From positions 1 to 64,000 of the forward strand of contig BJKQ01000041.1 in NCBI GenBank assembly GCA_006538405.1: 64,000 nt of DNA, read 5' to 3'. The translations under genes and the position numbers were made by a program. Positions 40,043-52,081 of this stretch are shown in pieces; position 1 is the stretch's first letter, and the number at the start of each line of letters is the position of its first letter. The notes under the pieces are model-generated. The model searched no databases. It saw nothing but the letters and a program-made list of their open reading frames with translations, and had not been told where the DNA came from. The DNA comes from Hansfordia pulvinata (taxonomy: Eukaryota > Ascomycota > Sordariomycetes > Xylariales).

Positions 40043-42819
40043 ATGAAATCTGCACCACGAACCCCCCCTCTTCGGTATTCCACCCGCCATTCACCACGAC
40101 CGACAGCGCCAAGGCTGCCGACTCGCGGTCTCCCACCCATGCCCATCATGGGCCGGAAAGCCTCTCGCAACGCAAGCACTCGCGCTTCTCATGGCGATAC
40201 GCCTGCCCCAGTCCGCCAGCCCCAAACGCACCAGACCGCAGACATGCATCCTTCCGCCTCAAAGAGCGCCAGAGACGGCGACGGCAATAGTCCCAAGCAC
40301 GGCGAAGGAATGGGTAGCCTCCAGCGCATCGTCACGAAGCATAGCAGTCGTGAACTCCGACTTTATGAAAAGCTTGCCGATTACTACAAGTCCGACCTTT
40401 TACCCTACGACCCTCAGACACCGCCGCTGTCTTTCACTGCGTGGTTGATGCAGAAGCTGATTGTTGAGCACGCTGGGAACGCCGATCCCAGCATCGACTG
40501 CCAACTGAACGGCGACGCTGATGATCACCCCGCAGAGCGCGGCCCTGAAGAGCTTCCCACGCCTACTCAGAAGCCGATGGCCCTCCATCATGTCGTCGAG
40601 ACCGTTGCCCACCGTTACTTCGCCAGTCAATGTGCCTCCCTTCCTTCACGCGATCTCAGAGCAGTCCTAAGCCTACAGCGCCACTTAGGCCTTTTGAACC
40701 CATGGACCATGTGGCTAAGCCTCGGACCTGCCATCATGATCAGGCACAACACGGTTGAGAGTGTCCTCCAGTATTACCGCAAGTCGGTCCAGCAAAGAGA
40801 TGAAGACGACACTGGTGAGACGGGGAGCCTAAGTCTTTCATTCCTAGCTCATCTCTCCAGAGAGGCAGAGGTACATGCCTGGCGCCAGGGTAGGACAACA
40901 ATCGATGGCACCTTCATCAGTCTCAAACGACGCGACGTCCTCGATACGATCATGGAATTGTCAGCAAGCGTCCCCGGGGCTGCCGATGATGGGTCCGATG
41001 CATCACCGAACCTTCAGGCAAGCTTGCAGTCCAGCGCAGGTTGCGTCACCGCGCCTGACAGCAAACCCCAAGACGATGTCGCCACTGGGGATAAAGCAGA
41101 CAGTCTGAAAGATGAAGAGAGGTATAACCATAATCATTATCATGCTTTCACGCTTTAAAGAATGCTCACAGATTCGTTGCCAGTGCCTCTCTCAAGGAGA
41201 TGACGCCCGAAATGGGTCGCCGCGCGTTGTCAGAATTCCAATCTGAGATGGATTTCTCACCAGTATTGGGATCACCTCGGTCCGGTTACGCCGACACCGA
41301 AGTAGTCTCTGCGCCGCCATCGCCAACTCTTTCAGAGCCCTTACAGTTCGACCCACCCGAATCAATCATTCAAGTAGAGCATGAAGATATCACAACAAAC
41401 AGTTCTCGCAGTCTCAAGCGAAAACGGAGCCAGGACGATCAAACAAAAGAGCAGCAGCCAGACCAGCTCAGTGTTGCTCCCAAAGTTGGACGCGCAACGA
41501 CTTCCTTCTCGCACAACATTCTGGAGCCACCACATCGCCCAGGCTCGGCAGAAGGCCTTCCCTCGAGCATGCCTGGCGCGAAAATCGATCTTTGCGATGA
41601 TGAAGACTCGCGGGATTTCACGCCCGGAAATATCCTACTCGACTTCCGGGAGACCCTCCAATCGATCTGCACCCCGGGCTCTATGATCCCTGGCTCCGTC
41701 TTCTTGAAGCTTATACAGCAGCGCCTCCCTCTCGACATAGGCCTTGTTGACCCTCTTTTGACTGCCCACTTTTCAATGGCCGCGGCCTATACAGTATCTT
41801 CAGCACACCCTCGCATTCCAGTCGCTTACAGGGAGAAGATGATCCATAAGAAATCCCTATTTTTCCCTTTACACGTTGGCAGAGCTCATTGGGTATTTGC
41901 CTGTTAGCACCAGGCATCCGCCACTTTATCGATCGCCGACAGTCTCCGGAACGCCTTCAACTTGGACGATGCTATTGAGAGTGTACGGCTCTTCTTGAAA
42001 GCCCTCTCGCATCCTACGGACCTTCACGTGGTACATGTTGCTGCCGCGCAACAGAACCTAGGCAGTAATGACTGTGCTCTTTATGTCCTTGCATTCATGG
42101 ATCTGACGATTGACTCGGCCGATCTGTCACCACAAGCTGTTCCCCTTACTCGCCTTCCTCCCCCCCTTAGCCTGCGCGGATATTACGCATGCCGCTTCAT
42201 TCTTCCTACTGAGACCAAAGAGGATTTGCCTTTAACGGTCGCGGGTTGTTTTGATCCCTTCAAGACATCTCCCTTGCACAGTCACCCAGATGAATCCAAC
42301 TTAATGGCTGTGCTTTGGCAGCCAGCTGTGAGGCGCCTCGAGGATCGCACCGCTAAGCTCGAGATCTGTCATCTTGCTGTGAGAGACTTCGTCTTTCAAT
42401 TTGTTCGAGACAAACTCTCATATGCTCTAGTGATGGATGAGGAGGCTCGAAAATTTCGCCTGGCGCATCGACGAAGGACTTTGATGAACAGCCTAGGGGA
42501 CGTGCTTCATCTTATTGACCCTTGTGATGAAGAGCTTCTTTACCCGCCAATGAACTCACAGGCATCCGAGAGGGCGTAGGATCAAGGGAGAATATCCGCT
42601 AGTCAGCGTTTAGGGAATTTGATAGACGAAGTCAGGTATGTGCACGAGCGTATATCACAATGGGACCTGCAGACGGCCGATGAAAGCTATGCAGCAGCCG
42701 CTCGGAGAGCATCTGACGCGTATGCTGAATCACTGGCGTCTATGGTCATTCTTCGATACTGCATAAAGAAGGTTGCCGCTGCACGCAACGAATGGTCCTC
42801 AATATGGGACAAGGTATAA
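40043..42819 (+). pseudogene. Ulp1-like (C48) cysteine protease gene with two in-frame TAG stops
   Basis: Exon 1 runs 40043-41121; a 50-bp intron (41122-41171, GTATAA...CACAG) keeps phase; exon 2 runs 41172-42819. The total of 2727 nt is a multiple of three. The N-terminal half is basic and serine/proline-rich, then alpha-helical (KLADYYKSDLLPYDPQTPP), with no known domain. The C-terminal half carries the SUMO/Ulp1 protease layout: His in GRAHWVFA (about 41890), Asp in SIADSL (about 41935), Gln and Cys in QQNLGSNDCALYV (about 42050-42085). The usual Gly after the catalytic Cys is Ala. TAG codons at 41905-41907, between His and Asp, and at 42577-42579 break the frame; both would be CAG with one C-to-T change, as RIP makes. 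A helical tail follows the second stop. Later ATGs at 40139 and 40148 could be the true start. It could be a host deSUMOylase-like gene or transposon cargo. Confidence 0.7.
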
Positions 42820-43199
42820 ATCGTGCAGAGTTGTATTGTAGCTAAGGATGGTCGGATAGGTCGACAATCGCAGACTTGACAGTGAAATAATCGGTCTTTC
42901 AAATTTGTATAGCGATGCTGGCTGTGAGCAGGCTTCCAAACCCCTGTACTTCTGCATCTAAGGTCGTTATCCTGGCCGCCGTGAACGAATGAGTTGTTAT
43001 TCGTAGAGTCGATTCTTTCATTAGGTGGCTCTGTACTATGGGCTGTAGCTTGTGACAGCCTCAGAGCCGGCCTCCATGGGCGAAACGGTCGTGGCGGCGT
43101 AGTGTTTGCGTGGAAGCCAGCACCAGATGTAAAATAGTGACTACAGACTAAGTCGGTAAATTTGAGGTGTATAGACCTGGGTCTGCCATCCCTTGGCAA

Positions 43200-45914
43200 G
43201 GTTAAACCGCATCTTATCGTCTTCTAGCATGCGGATGGGGCCGCGGTCGGCTCAGACATCGTTTCTCTTTAAAAGTGTCTAAGTTCGAGCCGCTAAGACC
43301 GGATCTCCGTCGTAAATGTGTACACCGTTCAAGGTAATTACTTCGAAAACGTTGTTGGGACGGTCGGGCGGGACACGCCGCTAAATGAGTCTTTGGGTCA
43401 AGGGTCTGGTAGAGGCGGTGGTCTATCGCCGAGGTCGTTGCTAGTCGTGGGGCCGAGTAAAGGGAGGGTCTAGGAGGTAATGGTAATGAAGTCTGCTAGC
43501 GAGACGTTTAAGAGGTGAAGATCAGCGGCTGAGTCAGGAGCGTAGTCAAGGGGGAACTGGCTTTGTTCCCACGAAATGGGTGCGGCGCCGTCATCAAGCG
43601 AAGTCGACTCAGGTTCCGTTATGATAAATGCTTCGTTCGGGCGGAGCTCGCGGATGTGGCCAATGCGACGGCGGTTTCTGATACGTACAGGAATACCTGC
43701 AGTGTTCCATTGGTAATGGGAAAGGTTCGAGGTTGACGGTCGATAAGCAGCATTCAAGGCCTGGGTTCGTCACCATGTAAAGTAAATGCCCAGGTGCGGG
43801 GTAGGTCCATGTTGGTTGAAGGTAGGGACTTGTATAAGACAGGTAGCAGGGCGGTCTGGCAGGGGGGTTAGTGACGGGACCCGCAGACCGCATAGACCGG
43901 ACTTCGGGTTTACCACGGCGAACAAAGCAGTGTTGCCGCGTCTTGTGCTAACGCGAAACAAATCTAAGCTGCAACTGACGGTGACGCCCTAGGCTTTAGG
44001 TCAGATATCCCGAGGAGCACGGGGGACTGAGTTCAACGGGGTAGACCTATGCGTCGGCGTGAACTTGAACAAGGACGGGATCAGTCGCGGGGACGCAGAA
44101 GTTGAAGGACGCAATGCCCGAGAGCATGAGCTCCGAGGCCGTTTATGGTGCTGGGTGCCACGTGCTTGATAGTGTGGGGGATGTCGACCAGCCAGCTTTC
44201 GTCGACGTTGACGGTGGAGGCGCCCGTGTCTAAGCGTACAAAGGTCATCGCTGCCTGCGAGATCTCGGGTTTCACTGCGATTCGTGTCTGAGTGTGGCGC
44301 TGGCCGTCACTCCGCCACAGGCTTTAACGGGGTTCGGCGTCAATGACGGGAAGCGGGTCAGGAAGGGTAGTGGAAGAGGCCACGACGTCGACTATTAGGG
44401 GGGAAGGGGGAAGTGTAGCCGACAAAGGGGTGGGCATACGGAGGGAAGCGGATGTAATCAGGGGTATAGGCGCGAGAGAGACGGCTACATTGTCACTGGG
44501 GGCGGAGAGCTCAAAATAAGCAGACTCGGTGTTGGATTCATCTACGGCTTGGTGCTCAAAGCTGACGGGGACCCGGGGTTCGTCATCCCCGGCATCGTGG
44601 TTGATATCGATGCAAAGGTAACCGTCGCCAGTAAGTCTCCCGGTCTGGACTGTCCACATCAACCAGGTATTTATCTTATAAGCAAGCAGCATTGCCGTCA
44701 CGACCAGTTCTCCTCCATCTATTGACACGAGGATGTCGGTCCTGATCACGGTGACTGTCACGGTCCTCTCGTGCGTTGTTGTTGTTGTTGTTGCTCGGGA
44801 TGGGGGGGGGTTGCGGGATCTGCCACGACTGCCACGGAATCCTCCACGGTAGCCCCCTCGAAAGGCACCCCCTCCTCGAAAGGAATGTCGCTGGAAGACG
44901 CCTCGTTGAGAGAAGCGATTATCACGTCCGTGCTCTGACCTGTTGAATCTGTTATCAGGGTCGGAATGGCCTGTAAAGGGACGATGAAAGCGACCTCCGC
45001 CCTGATAGGCGTCGTTGGAGTGGACAGGTTCGTTCACCGTGTCGTGAGCCGCAAACGCCGAGGGAGCAGGCCAAAGGTTGCAACCGGCAGCAGGAGTGGG
45101 CAACGAGATGGGAGAGGTGGGAGTTTGCCTTAAGACGGGACTTGGTTGCTCTTATGGGCTAGGACAACGTAGGTTAAAGAGATGCTTAGAGCGAGGAGCG
45201 TCTTTTGGCGATGAATGCGATGACGTTGGACGATACTTTAGATGAAGACGTCCACAGAGGCAGCAATTTCAGGTCGCATGATTTTCTGTCGTAGGGCAGC
45301 GTGAAGGGCATTGAAGATGAGGGCTATGTGTTGCGAAGTGTCTGAAGTTAGTATTACGGCAATTATGGATGAATTGGGTGGCCCAGAGACGTACAGGGAC
45401 GTTGTCAATAAGGTACTGCTCTAAGTAGACCGCGGAATGGACGCGGCATATGGGTCTGGGGTTGCTTGGACTTTGAAGTTCTCAACGAGTTTGCGTAGAG
45501 CGTAGTCTGTGTCCCGAAGCATTTCTCTGCGAGTCAATTCATCACACTGGCCGCTCCACCACGTTTGGGCGGGTCCACAGAGGAGGGTGTTGGAATTGGA
45601 CTTAATGGCTCTGGACTGGGCATCATGTACCATATGCAGACGTATGGAGTCGATGAAGAGGTGGACGTTTCTCCAGTACATGTCTCCGTTTCCCATGCAG
45701 AACTCCTCAGAGCCACTGCCGAACGGGTCGAAGAAACCGACATGAGCGAGCTCCCTACCGCCAAGGGAAGCGGAAGCACGTTGTGACGCAGAGATCGAAT
45801 AGAGGCTTTGGTACCTGCTCCCAGGAAAGATCTGGCTTGGTCCGCACCGAGAAGAGCTTGAATCCAGGATAGTTTAGGCCATGCAGCCCCTTTAGGGGCG
45901 CTGTTATTGAACAT
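43200..45914 (-). pseudogene. LTR-retrotransposon gag-protease relic (Ty3/gypsy-like), truncated
   Basis: Read on the minus strand, pieces appear in polyprotein order. A Gag core around 45700-45420 (YWRNVHLFIDSIRLHM, then GPAQTWWSG) continues at about 45320-45240 (ALHAALRQKIMRPEIAAS). An RGG-rich stretch (FRGGGAFRGGYRGGFRG) near 44850 sits where a zinc knuckle is usual. Next is a retropepsin-like active site, VRLDTGAST, near 44225. Linker segments follow (43757-43470, and about 43350-43210 with LNGVHIYDGDPV) that resemble the stretch before reverse transcriptase. No reverse transcriptase, RNase H or integrase follows, and no LTR was found. Stops and frame shifts separate the pieces. This is a dead element cut off near 43200, next to the Ulp1-like gene. 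Confidence 0.6.
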
Positions 45915-46540
45915 GGTAGCTGGTAATGGGTCCGGAAGAGGGGGTGATCTGTTTGATGAGAAGCGCTGCTATCTGAAGCGTTGTTGGGGCGGTCCGCGTC
46001 TTAAGAGAAACTTCTCAATGGTGTGCAGTCTCGTTCTCATCCCACGAATGAGTTTCGGATGTCTGTCGTTTCTTCGCGATTTGGAAAGCTTGCGCTCGGG
46101 TCTGGTTGAGTTCTTCGATCTCGAAAAGAAATAGGGGATCCGGTCTGGCGTGATAAGGGCCAGACACAAATGCCGGAAAAAGATAAGACGCGGGTGAACC
46201 TTGTGGAAGGCTGGCAAAACCAGATCGCCACTCCCAGCATCTACCGGCTCGGTCTGCACGACCAGGAGGTCGTTGACAAGACGATGCAAGTCACCGCCGG
46301 GATCGCTCGTCTCTGCTTTACACCCAGCTTGTCCGTGGGAATGTTCGACGCGACTTGGGCGTCAGAGTCGCAACACTTCAGTAGCCCGACGAAGCAAAGC
46401 GCCGGCGATAAGCCGTTATCTGAAAGATTCACCTTATTGAAGCTCGGGCATGTCTTAACGACGCACGACTGCACATAAGAAATAGGCCTAGCCCTGTCCC
46501 CGCAAAGATCTTCTGTGCTTACCTATCTGTGAGACTGCTC
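45915..46540. other. No supported gene; possible 5' part of retrotransposon relic
   Basis: Short frames are open on both strands (plus 46170-46478, minus 45969-46289) but neither is recognisable. By position it could hold the start of the minus-strand Gag or its leader. DNA turns AT-rich at about 46540. Confidence 0.35.
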
Positions 46541-47759
46541 AGCTTAAAAATTAACGGCCGAGGTATCATAGTAATTAAAACGGAGTTCCCTTCTTAATAA
46601 CCCTTTTAAGCGTATGATTATATTACTTAAATTTAAGGTTTACACAGTAATTTAACCCTTCTTTACACCTGTAACCTTATATTTTATTCCTTAAAGCACT
46701 TACGGTTATCGCTTTATTAATTTTATAAAAAAGCGCTTAAGTATTTTACTTAAAAAAGGCGTTATAAAGGCGTTTTCGGGTTAAAGCAGTCTTTTAATAT
46801 TATTAAAGTGCCTTTTATTAAAAAAAGATTTAGTTTAAAGAGTTTAAAGCGGATAATAATTAAGAAAAATTAACTTTAATTACTATTATAAAAAAGTGGT
46901 TATTAAGAGAATTAAAGCGTTTTATATCGTTTTAACACTTATTTAAAAGAAACTTAAAGTTTAAACAAAATAAATTAAAATATTATTAAAGATCATAATA
47001 TTAAAGTAATTTATACCTTTATTAACGTGGAGCTTTTATTAATTAAGTAATTACTTTTTAAGGATATTAAATATATAGTTAACAAGGTTAAAAGTAATTA
47101 AGTTAATAAATAAAGTTAATATAGAAAAGGATATAATTAATATAAAAGGTAAACGAAAGATACATAAAATAATTATAAATATTAAAAAGAATAAAGCTTA
47201 AAAAAATAATCTTTTAAAGAGTTAAAAAGGAACAAAGTTAAGATAAAAGTTTAATCAAAATAAGAATACGTTTATAACCGAGCTTTAATGAGGATTAATA
47301 TTACTTTAATTTTTAAGTCAATTAATATTATTATTTCTTATAAATACTCTTTTTCCTTAATAAATCTATACCGATGCCTTACTTTTATATATTATAAGCG
47401 TATTTTAAAATGTTTTCTTTAAAGTTTCATTATTAAGATATCAACTTTAATAACGGAAAAGCTTTCAGATAAAGTAAAATTGTCTTAAGAATAATATTAA
47501 CTTTTTTAAAGTTTATTTAAAGTTTTAAAAGCCGTGTTATTCACGTTTTACCTTTTTTTTTACTTAATACACATACGTTAAATATTTAAGCTTAATTAAT
47601 ATATTTTATTTTTATTACCACTTATATTACTTATTATATATACATATATATTAAAGTAAAGAGCACTTTATAACGTATTTAATTATCTCTTTATTTTAAC
47701 ACTTAATTAAAAAAGTCAGCTTAAATTATATTAAGTGATAATATTTAAGGAGGCTTACC

Positions 47760-48410
47760 TGAAAATCAGAACCGTAATACGCACCTTATAATACTTTAAA
47801 AACAGTAATATGTAACGAGTTTCCACTTTATATTAAGAATATTAAAGATTATATTATAACGTTGGAAAGATAATAATAAAAAACGGAGTTCCGCTTTCTA
47901 TTAAAGGTAATAAAACTTATCTTATAACGGTTTAAAAATTATAAATAAGCTGGAGTTCCGCTTTATATTAAAGATAATAGAATATACATTATAATACTAA
48001 GATAATAATAGTATTAAGCGAAGTTTCGTTATATATTAATAATTGAAAGACTTAATAAATAATAATCAAAAAACAATAATAAAAAGCGGAGGTCCGCTTT
48101 ATATTAATAATTAAGAAACGTACCTTATAAGGCTTAAAAATGTTAATATAATATAAAGTTACGCTTTATATTAATAATGATAAAGCTTACTTTATGAGGC
48201 TTAATAATAATAATAAGAAACAGAATTTTACTTTATAGTATTAATTATAAGACTTACCTTATACCGCTTAAAATCAGTAAGATAAAAAGAAGTTCCGCTT
48301 TATATAAAGAATTAAAAAGCTTATTTGAGAAATCTTAAACATCCGCCTTAGTTTAATAATGAAAAGACGAACTTTATAAGTCTTAAAAAGTAATAATTTA
48401 TAAGTTAACT
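47760..48410. repeat. Degenerate tandem array, period about 67 bp
   Basis: The block GTTCCGCTTTATATTA or a decayed form of it recurs at 47821, 47888, 47955, 48023, 48091, 48158, 48224 and 48292, i.e. at spacings of 66-68 bp. Between these, each unit has a second conserved block like CTTACCTTATAAGGCTTAAA. At least eight units are present, with partial ones at each end. Differences between units are mostly C/T or G/A. No coding capacity is apparent. Confidence 0.8.
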
Positions 48411-49029
48411 TTAAGAGCGTTAAGTTTAAGTGTGAAGTTAAGGTATTATCGTAATATTGATAAATAAGGCATTAATAAATGATGTTACTTAAGATTGAAT
48501 TTATTATATAAGTTATTAAGCTTAATAAAAGTATTATTAAAGTAAAGGATAATATCCTTAACGAATTTAATGATAATTGAATCGTTTAATAACTAATAAA
48601 AAAGGCTTAAAGTGGCTTTAATAAGAGCAATTTAATAAAATAATTAATAAGATTTCAAGTATAAGGGAAAAAGGTGATAAAGGCTTGAATAAGAAAGAGA
48701 TAAAGTTAAAAAGGGGAATAAACGGAAGGGCTTTGTATAAAATAAAATTACTTTATTAATAAGCTTAATTTTAAATTAATTTCTATTTAATAGAAACGAA
48801 TTTAATATAAGAAATAAAGAATCGAACGTTTAATTAAAAAACGGAAGTATTATATAAGATACGGCTTTATAAGTTAAAAACTTAAATATAAATTTTATGT
48901 AAAATAAGGGTCTAGTTTTATAGTTTATTAACGTAAAAAGCGCGTTTTACTTCTTTTTATTTTTATAAACTTTTAATCTTACTTTTTTAAAGAGATATAA
49001 TTAAATAATAAACTTACCTTAATTTAATA

Positions 49030-49200
49030 CGTTTAACTTAAATATATTAAATTTTGATACGTTTAATATAAACACACTTTAAGTTTAAGTGCGTTAAATT
49101 CTAAAACACCTTAAGTTTACGTGTGTTTAATCTATTTACACCTTTAATTTAAGTACGTTTAATTTAAATCCCCTTTAAATTTAAGTACGTTTATTTACAT
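49030..49200. repeat. Short degenerate tandem repeats, period about 31-33 bp
   Basis: Units built on TTTAAGTACGTTTAATTTAA with CCCCTTTAAA spacers recur four to five times. They sit about 0.9 kb upstream of the zinc-cluster gene. No function is apparent. Confidence 0.55.
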
Positions 49201-50112
49201 TCTTATAAATAAAAGAAGGAATTAATATTAACATTTTAAAGACGTGTTCTAAATCATTTAAATAAGTTTAATTTGTTTTTAAAATTTAAAATACTTAATT
49301 AATACTTTTAATTACACTTAAATGTTTAATATATTTATAATATATTTTCAAATACATTTAATCCTTAAATCGGTTATTTTATATTTTAAGCCGGTAGCCT
49401 TTACGATGAATATTTTAATAATATAAGTATTGATTCTTTTAATAATTCTTTATAATTCTTAAAAACGTCCAGTGGCTTAAAAGATAAATTAAAACCTTTA
49501 TATGTTACTAATTAATGTAAACGTTATATTTAAATAATTGAAAGCGTACTTTTATATATTATTTAATTATCTTATTAAACCTTTTAATATATTTAAATTC
49601 TATTATCTTTAATACATATTTAAATACACCGATCCTTTAAATCGTTTAAATTATATATAAACTTATAATATTCAATGTAACCTTTATTTTTAAAATTAAA
49701 TTTAACTTTATTTAACGAATAAAATACACCTTTTAATTAATTAACTTAAATTTTCTTTTTTCTTTACCTTAAGTTAAGTTAATTTTATTACTTTATAATT
49801 AATGTTTATTAACTGTTATTTTATTTGTATTAATGTTACTTATTTTGAAATTAATATAACATATAAATTTATTAATCTACTCAAAATACACATATCCCTT
49901 CGGTGTATTCGAGTATTACTATTTTTCACATATTTTTAAATACATTTAGCTCGTAAATCCTTCGGGTTAAATGTGAGTGAATAAATAAAGGACCATGACT
50001 GTGCCGATTTTTAATGTATGTACGTCCGTGAGTGCTCACGTTCAAGAGCCACCTGAACCATAGACAATACAACCTCCGTGCCCACCATTCGTTTCCTATT
50101 AAGCAGACCATC

Positions 50113-51861
50113 ATGCCACGATTAGCAACATCTTACACGGCCTCAGAAATGCGGTCATTAGTTGCTGCCAGCAGCGTTGCCGTCCCGAGACGAGGGAAAA
50201 AGGCACACCGCAAGGTGAAGACGGGCTGTCTAGCTTGCAAGAGGCAGCGGCAGAAGGTATGTCTGGAACGATTGAGCCTTTATTACCCACGATGGTCCGG
50301 TGTCTAGGATTAGCAGAAAGACGTATGCCTGGAAGCAGTGTGCCATCGAAACCTCGGCACTGTGGCACAGCATTATGCGAGCACTCGACCTGTATTGACT
50401 GCCCTTATCATCCATCAATTTCATAGTTGTCCGCCATGCAACTTCACGTTGCTTGACCCCTCACTTCCTCGCTCCACGTCATGCCCAACGCGACCGTCCG
50501 CGACTAATCACCCTTATCCCGCGCCGCTGTGGAAAAAGTGCGCAGAGCAGCAACCGAAGTGCTCGAGCTGTGTCCGCCACTCGACCGAATGTGTGTACGC
50601 ACACGACCTCGATCATGCACGCTGCCCCGCCGGCGCCAGGGCTGTCGGCCCGGCGCCCAGCTCAGGGAGTGAGATAGCTCTGCCCCCAAGGATGCCGCCT
50701 CTGACGCCATCCCGCGACCTCAACCTGGAGGACCTCGAACTCCTGCACCAGTACGTGACGTCGACCCTGGTGCCGACGGCGCAGCTGGCGCCGGTGACGG
50801 CGCGGCGGCAGGCGGTGATTCCGCAGATAGCGCAGGAGCATCCGTTCGTGATGCATGGCATCCTGGCACAGGCCGCTGTGCACCTGTCGTGGCTGCGGGG
50901 GCGCGCCCGGAGGCCGCACTACGCCCTGCTGGCTCTGCGCCATCACAGCGTCGCCCTGCCCGCCTTCTCTGCCGCCCTCCGCCATGGCCTGTCCGAGGCA
51001 AACCACCGCGCCCTCGCCCTCTTCGCCAAGGGCCTCGTCTGGTGCGCTTTTGCCTGGTTCCAACCTGGCGGCTGCGGTGCTCCCGCCGACACCTCGGGCT
51101 TCGCCGCCCCGACCCGCCCCCCCAACTTCGCATCCGTCTTCTCCGAAGCCTCGTCTTCCCCCACCCCTGCCTCTTCTGTGTCGCCGAGCACCGGCAGACC
51201 CACCGATTGTGATCCGCCGCCGCCACTGCTACAGCTGCCCGTCTGGTTCCGCCTCCTCCGCGGAGCTTGCCTCTTGGCCGAGTCCAGCCGGCCCTGGATG
51301 GGCAACAACGGCCTGCATCTGACTCCGCCATCCCTTGACGACGACGCCATGCGCGCACTTTCAGCCACCTCGGAGAGCCGTCGGATCCTAGGCCTCCGTG
51401 ATAACCTTGCGTTGCTCAGCGACGGTGGTGGCAGAGGCCGCAGCGGCGCTGTCGGGTCAGGAGACAATGCGTCCTCTTGCTCCTTTTCTCCCACCTCTGC
51501 CGCTGCCACCCGCGAGGCCGTGCTGGACGGTTTGTACCAGGCCTTCGCCCTGGCCTCGATGAGGCATCACAACACGCCACTCAGAAATGCGCTTAACTAC
51601 TGGATGGGTGTGATACCCAACGAATACCTGGAAGCCTTGGAGCGGCGCACTGAGCCCTGGGCCCTTGTCGTCTTGGCCTATTTCTGCGTCCTGGTCGCCC
51701 GCTCCGAGACGCAGTGGTTCATGAGAAACCATGCCGCCTGCTTACTGCACTCGATCCGGGAATCTCTCCCCGGCCCCTGGTCGCACGCCATACAGTGGCC
51801 GTGTGAAGAGGTCGGGCTGCACTTATACACGGCCCCCCCTACAATGCCCGCGCCGACTTGA
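50113..51861 (+). CDS. Zn2Cys6 transcription factor (UPC2-like type)
   Basis: Exon 1 (50113-50256, 48 codons) and exon 2 (50539-51861) are joined across a 282-bp intron with GTATGT donor, ACTAATC branch site and GAAAAAG acceptor. Splicing places CLACKRQRQK beside CAEQQPKCSSCVRHSTEC, a full Cys-x2-Cys-x6-Cys-x6-Cys-x2-Cys-x6-Cys zinc cluster (Cys 39, 42, 49, 56, 59, 66) after a basic KKAHRKVKTG arm. The 488-residue product then has the helical region of fungal sterol-regulator-like factors (LEDLELLHQYVTST, HPFVMHGILAQAAVHLSWLR), a low-complexity Ser/Pro/Gly middle, and the C-terminal LNYWMGVIPNEYLEALE and IQWP segments. This family binds DNA in the nucleus and often sits in metabolite clusters. 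An in-frame ATG at 50046 (or 50032 in the longest frame) would extend the N-terminus. No stop or frameshift was seen, so it appears intact. It converges on the broken questin-oxidase-like gene 220 bp away. Confidence 0.85.
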
Positions 51862-52081
51862 TCGACCACAGGTAGATCCACGAATGAGAGCAGGAGCGGC
51901 GGCAAAGGCAAAGGCACTTGGAATTGCCCACCATTCGTGAGGCAACAGCTCTATTGTCCGGTCTCCGTAAAGAAAAGGAGAGTACGAGGGCGAAGGTGAA
52001 AAAATCGCTCCCATCTGGAAATGTTCACTCATAATCAATGTACGCACCGCTGTATTCGAAGATTACACCCATCTCGCCATT
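51862..52081. other. Convergent 3' intergenic region
   Basis: 220 bp between the stop of the zinc-cluster gene (plus) and the stop of the questin-oxidase-like gene (minus). It presumably contains both 3' untranslated regions. No gene or clear terminator hairpin was seen. Confidence 0.5.

Larger units (their letters stand above)
46541..49925. other. AT-rich block upstream of the transcription factor gene
   Basis: 3.4 kb of AT-rich, stop-filled DNA. It contains the 67-bp tandem array at 47760-48410 and a run of looser repeats at 49030-49200; otherwise no gene or mobile-element end was recognised. It ends about 190 bp before the start codon of the zinc-cluster gene. Confidence 0.7.

Noticed and set aside
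42687..43199. Minus-strand ORF of 170 codons
   Set aside because: It overlaps the tail of the Ulp1-like gene on the other strand, has no recognisable domain, and does not continue the retrotransposon polyprotein into reverse transcriptase.
50720..51358. Minus-strand ORF of 212 codons
   Set aside because: It is antisense to the zinc-cluster gene in GC-rich DNA, is Arg/Gly-rich without domain character, and overlaps the well-supported coding exon.
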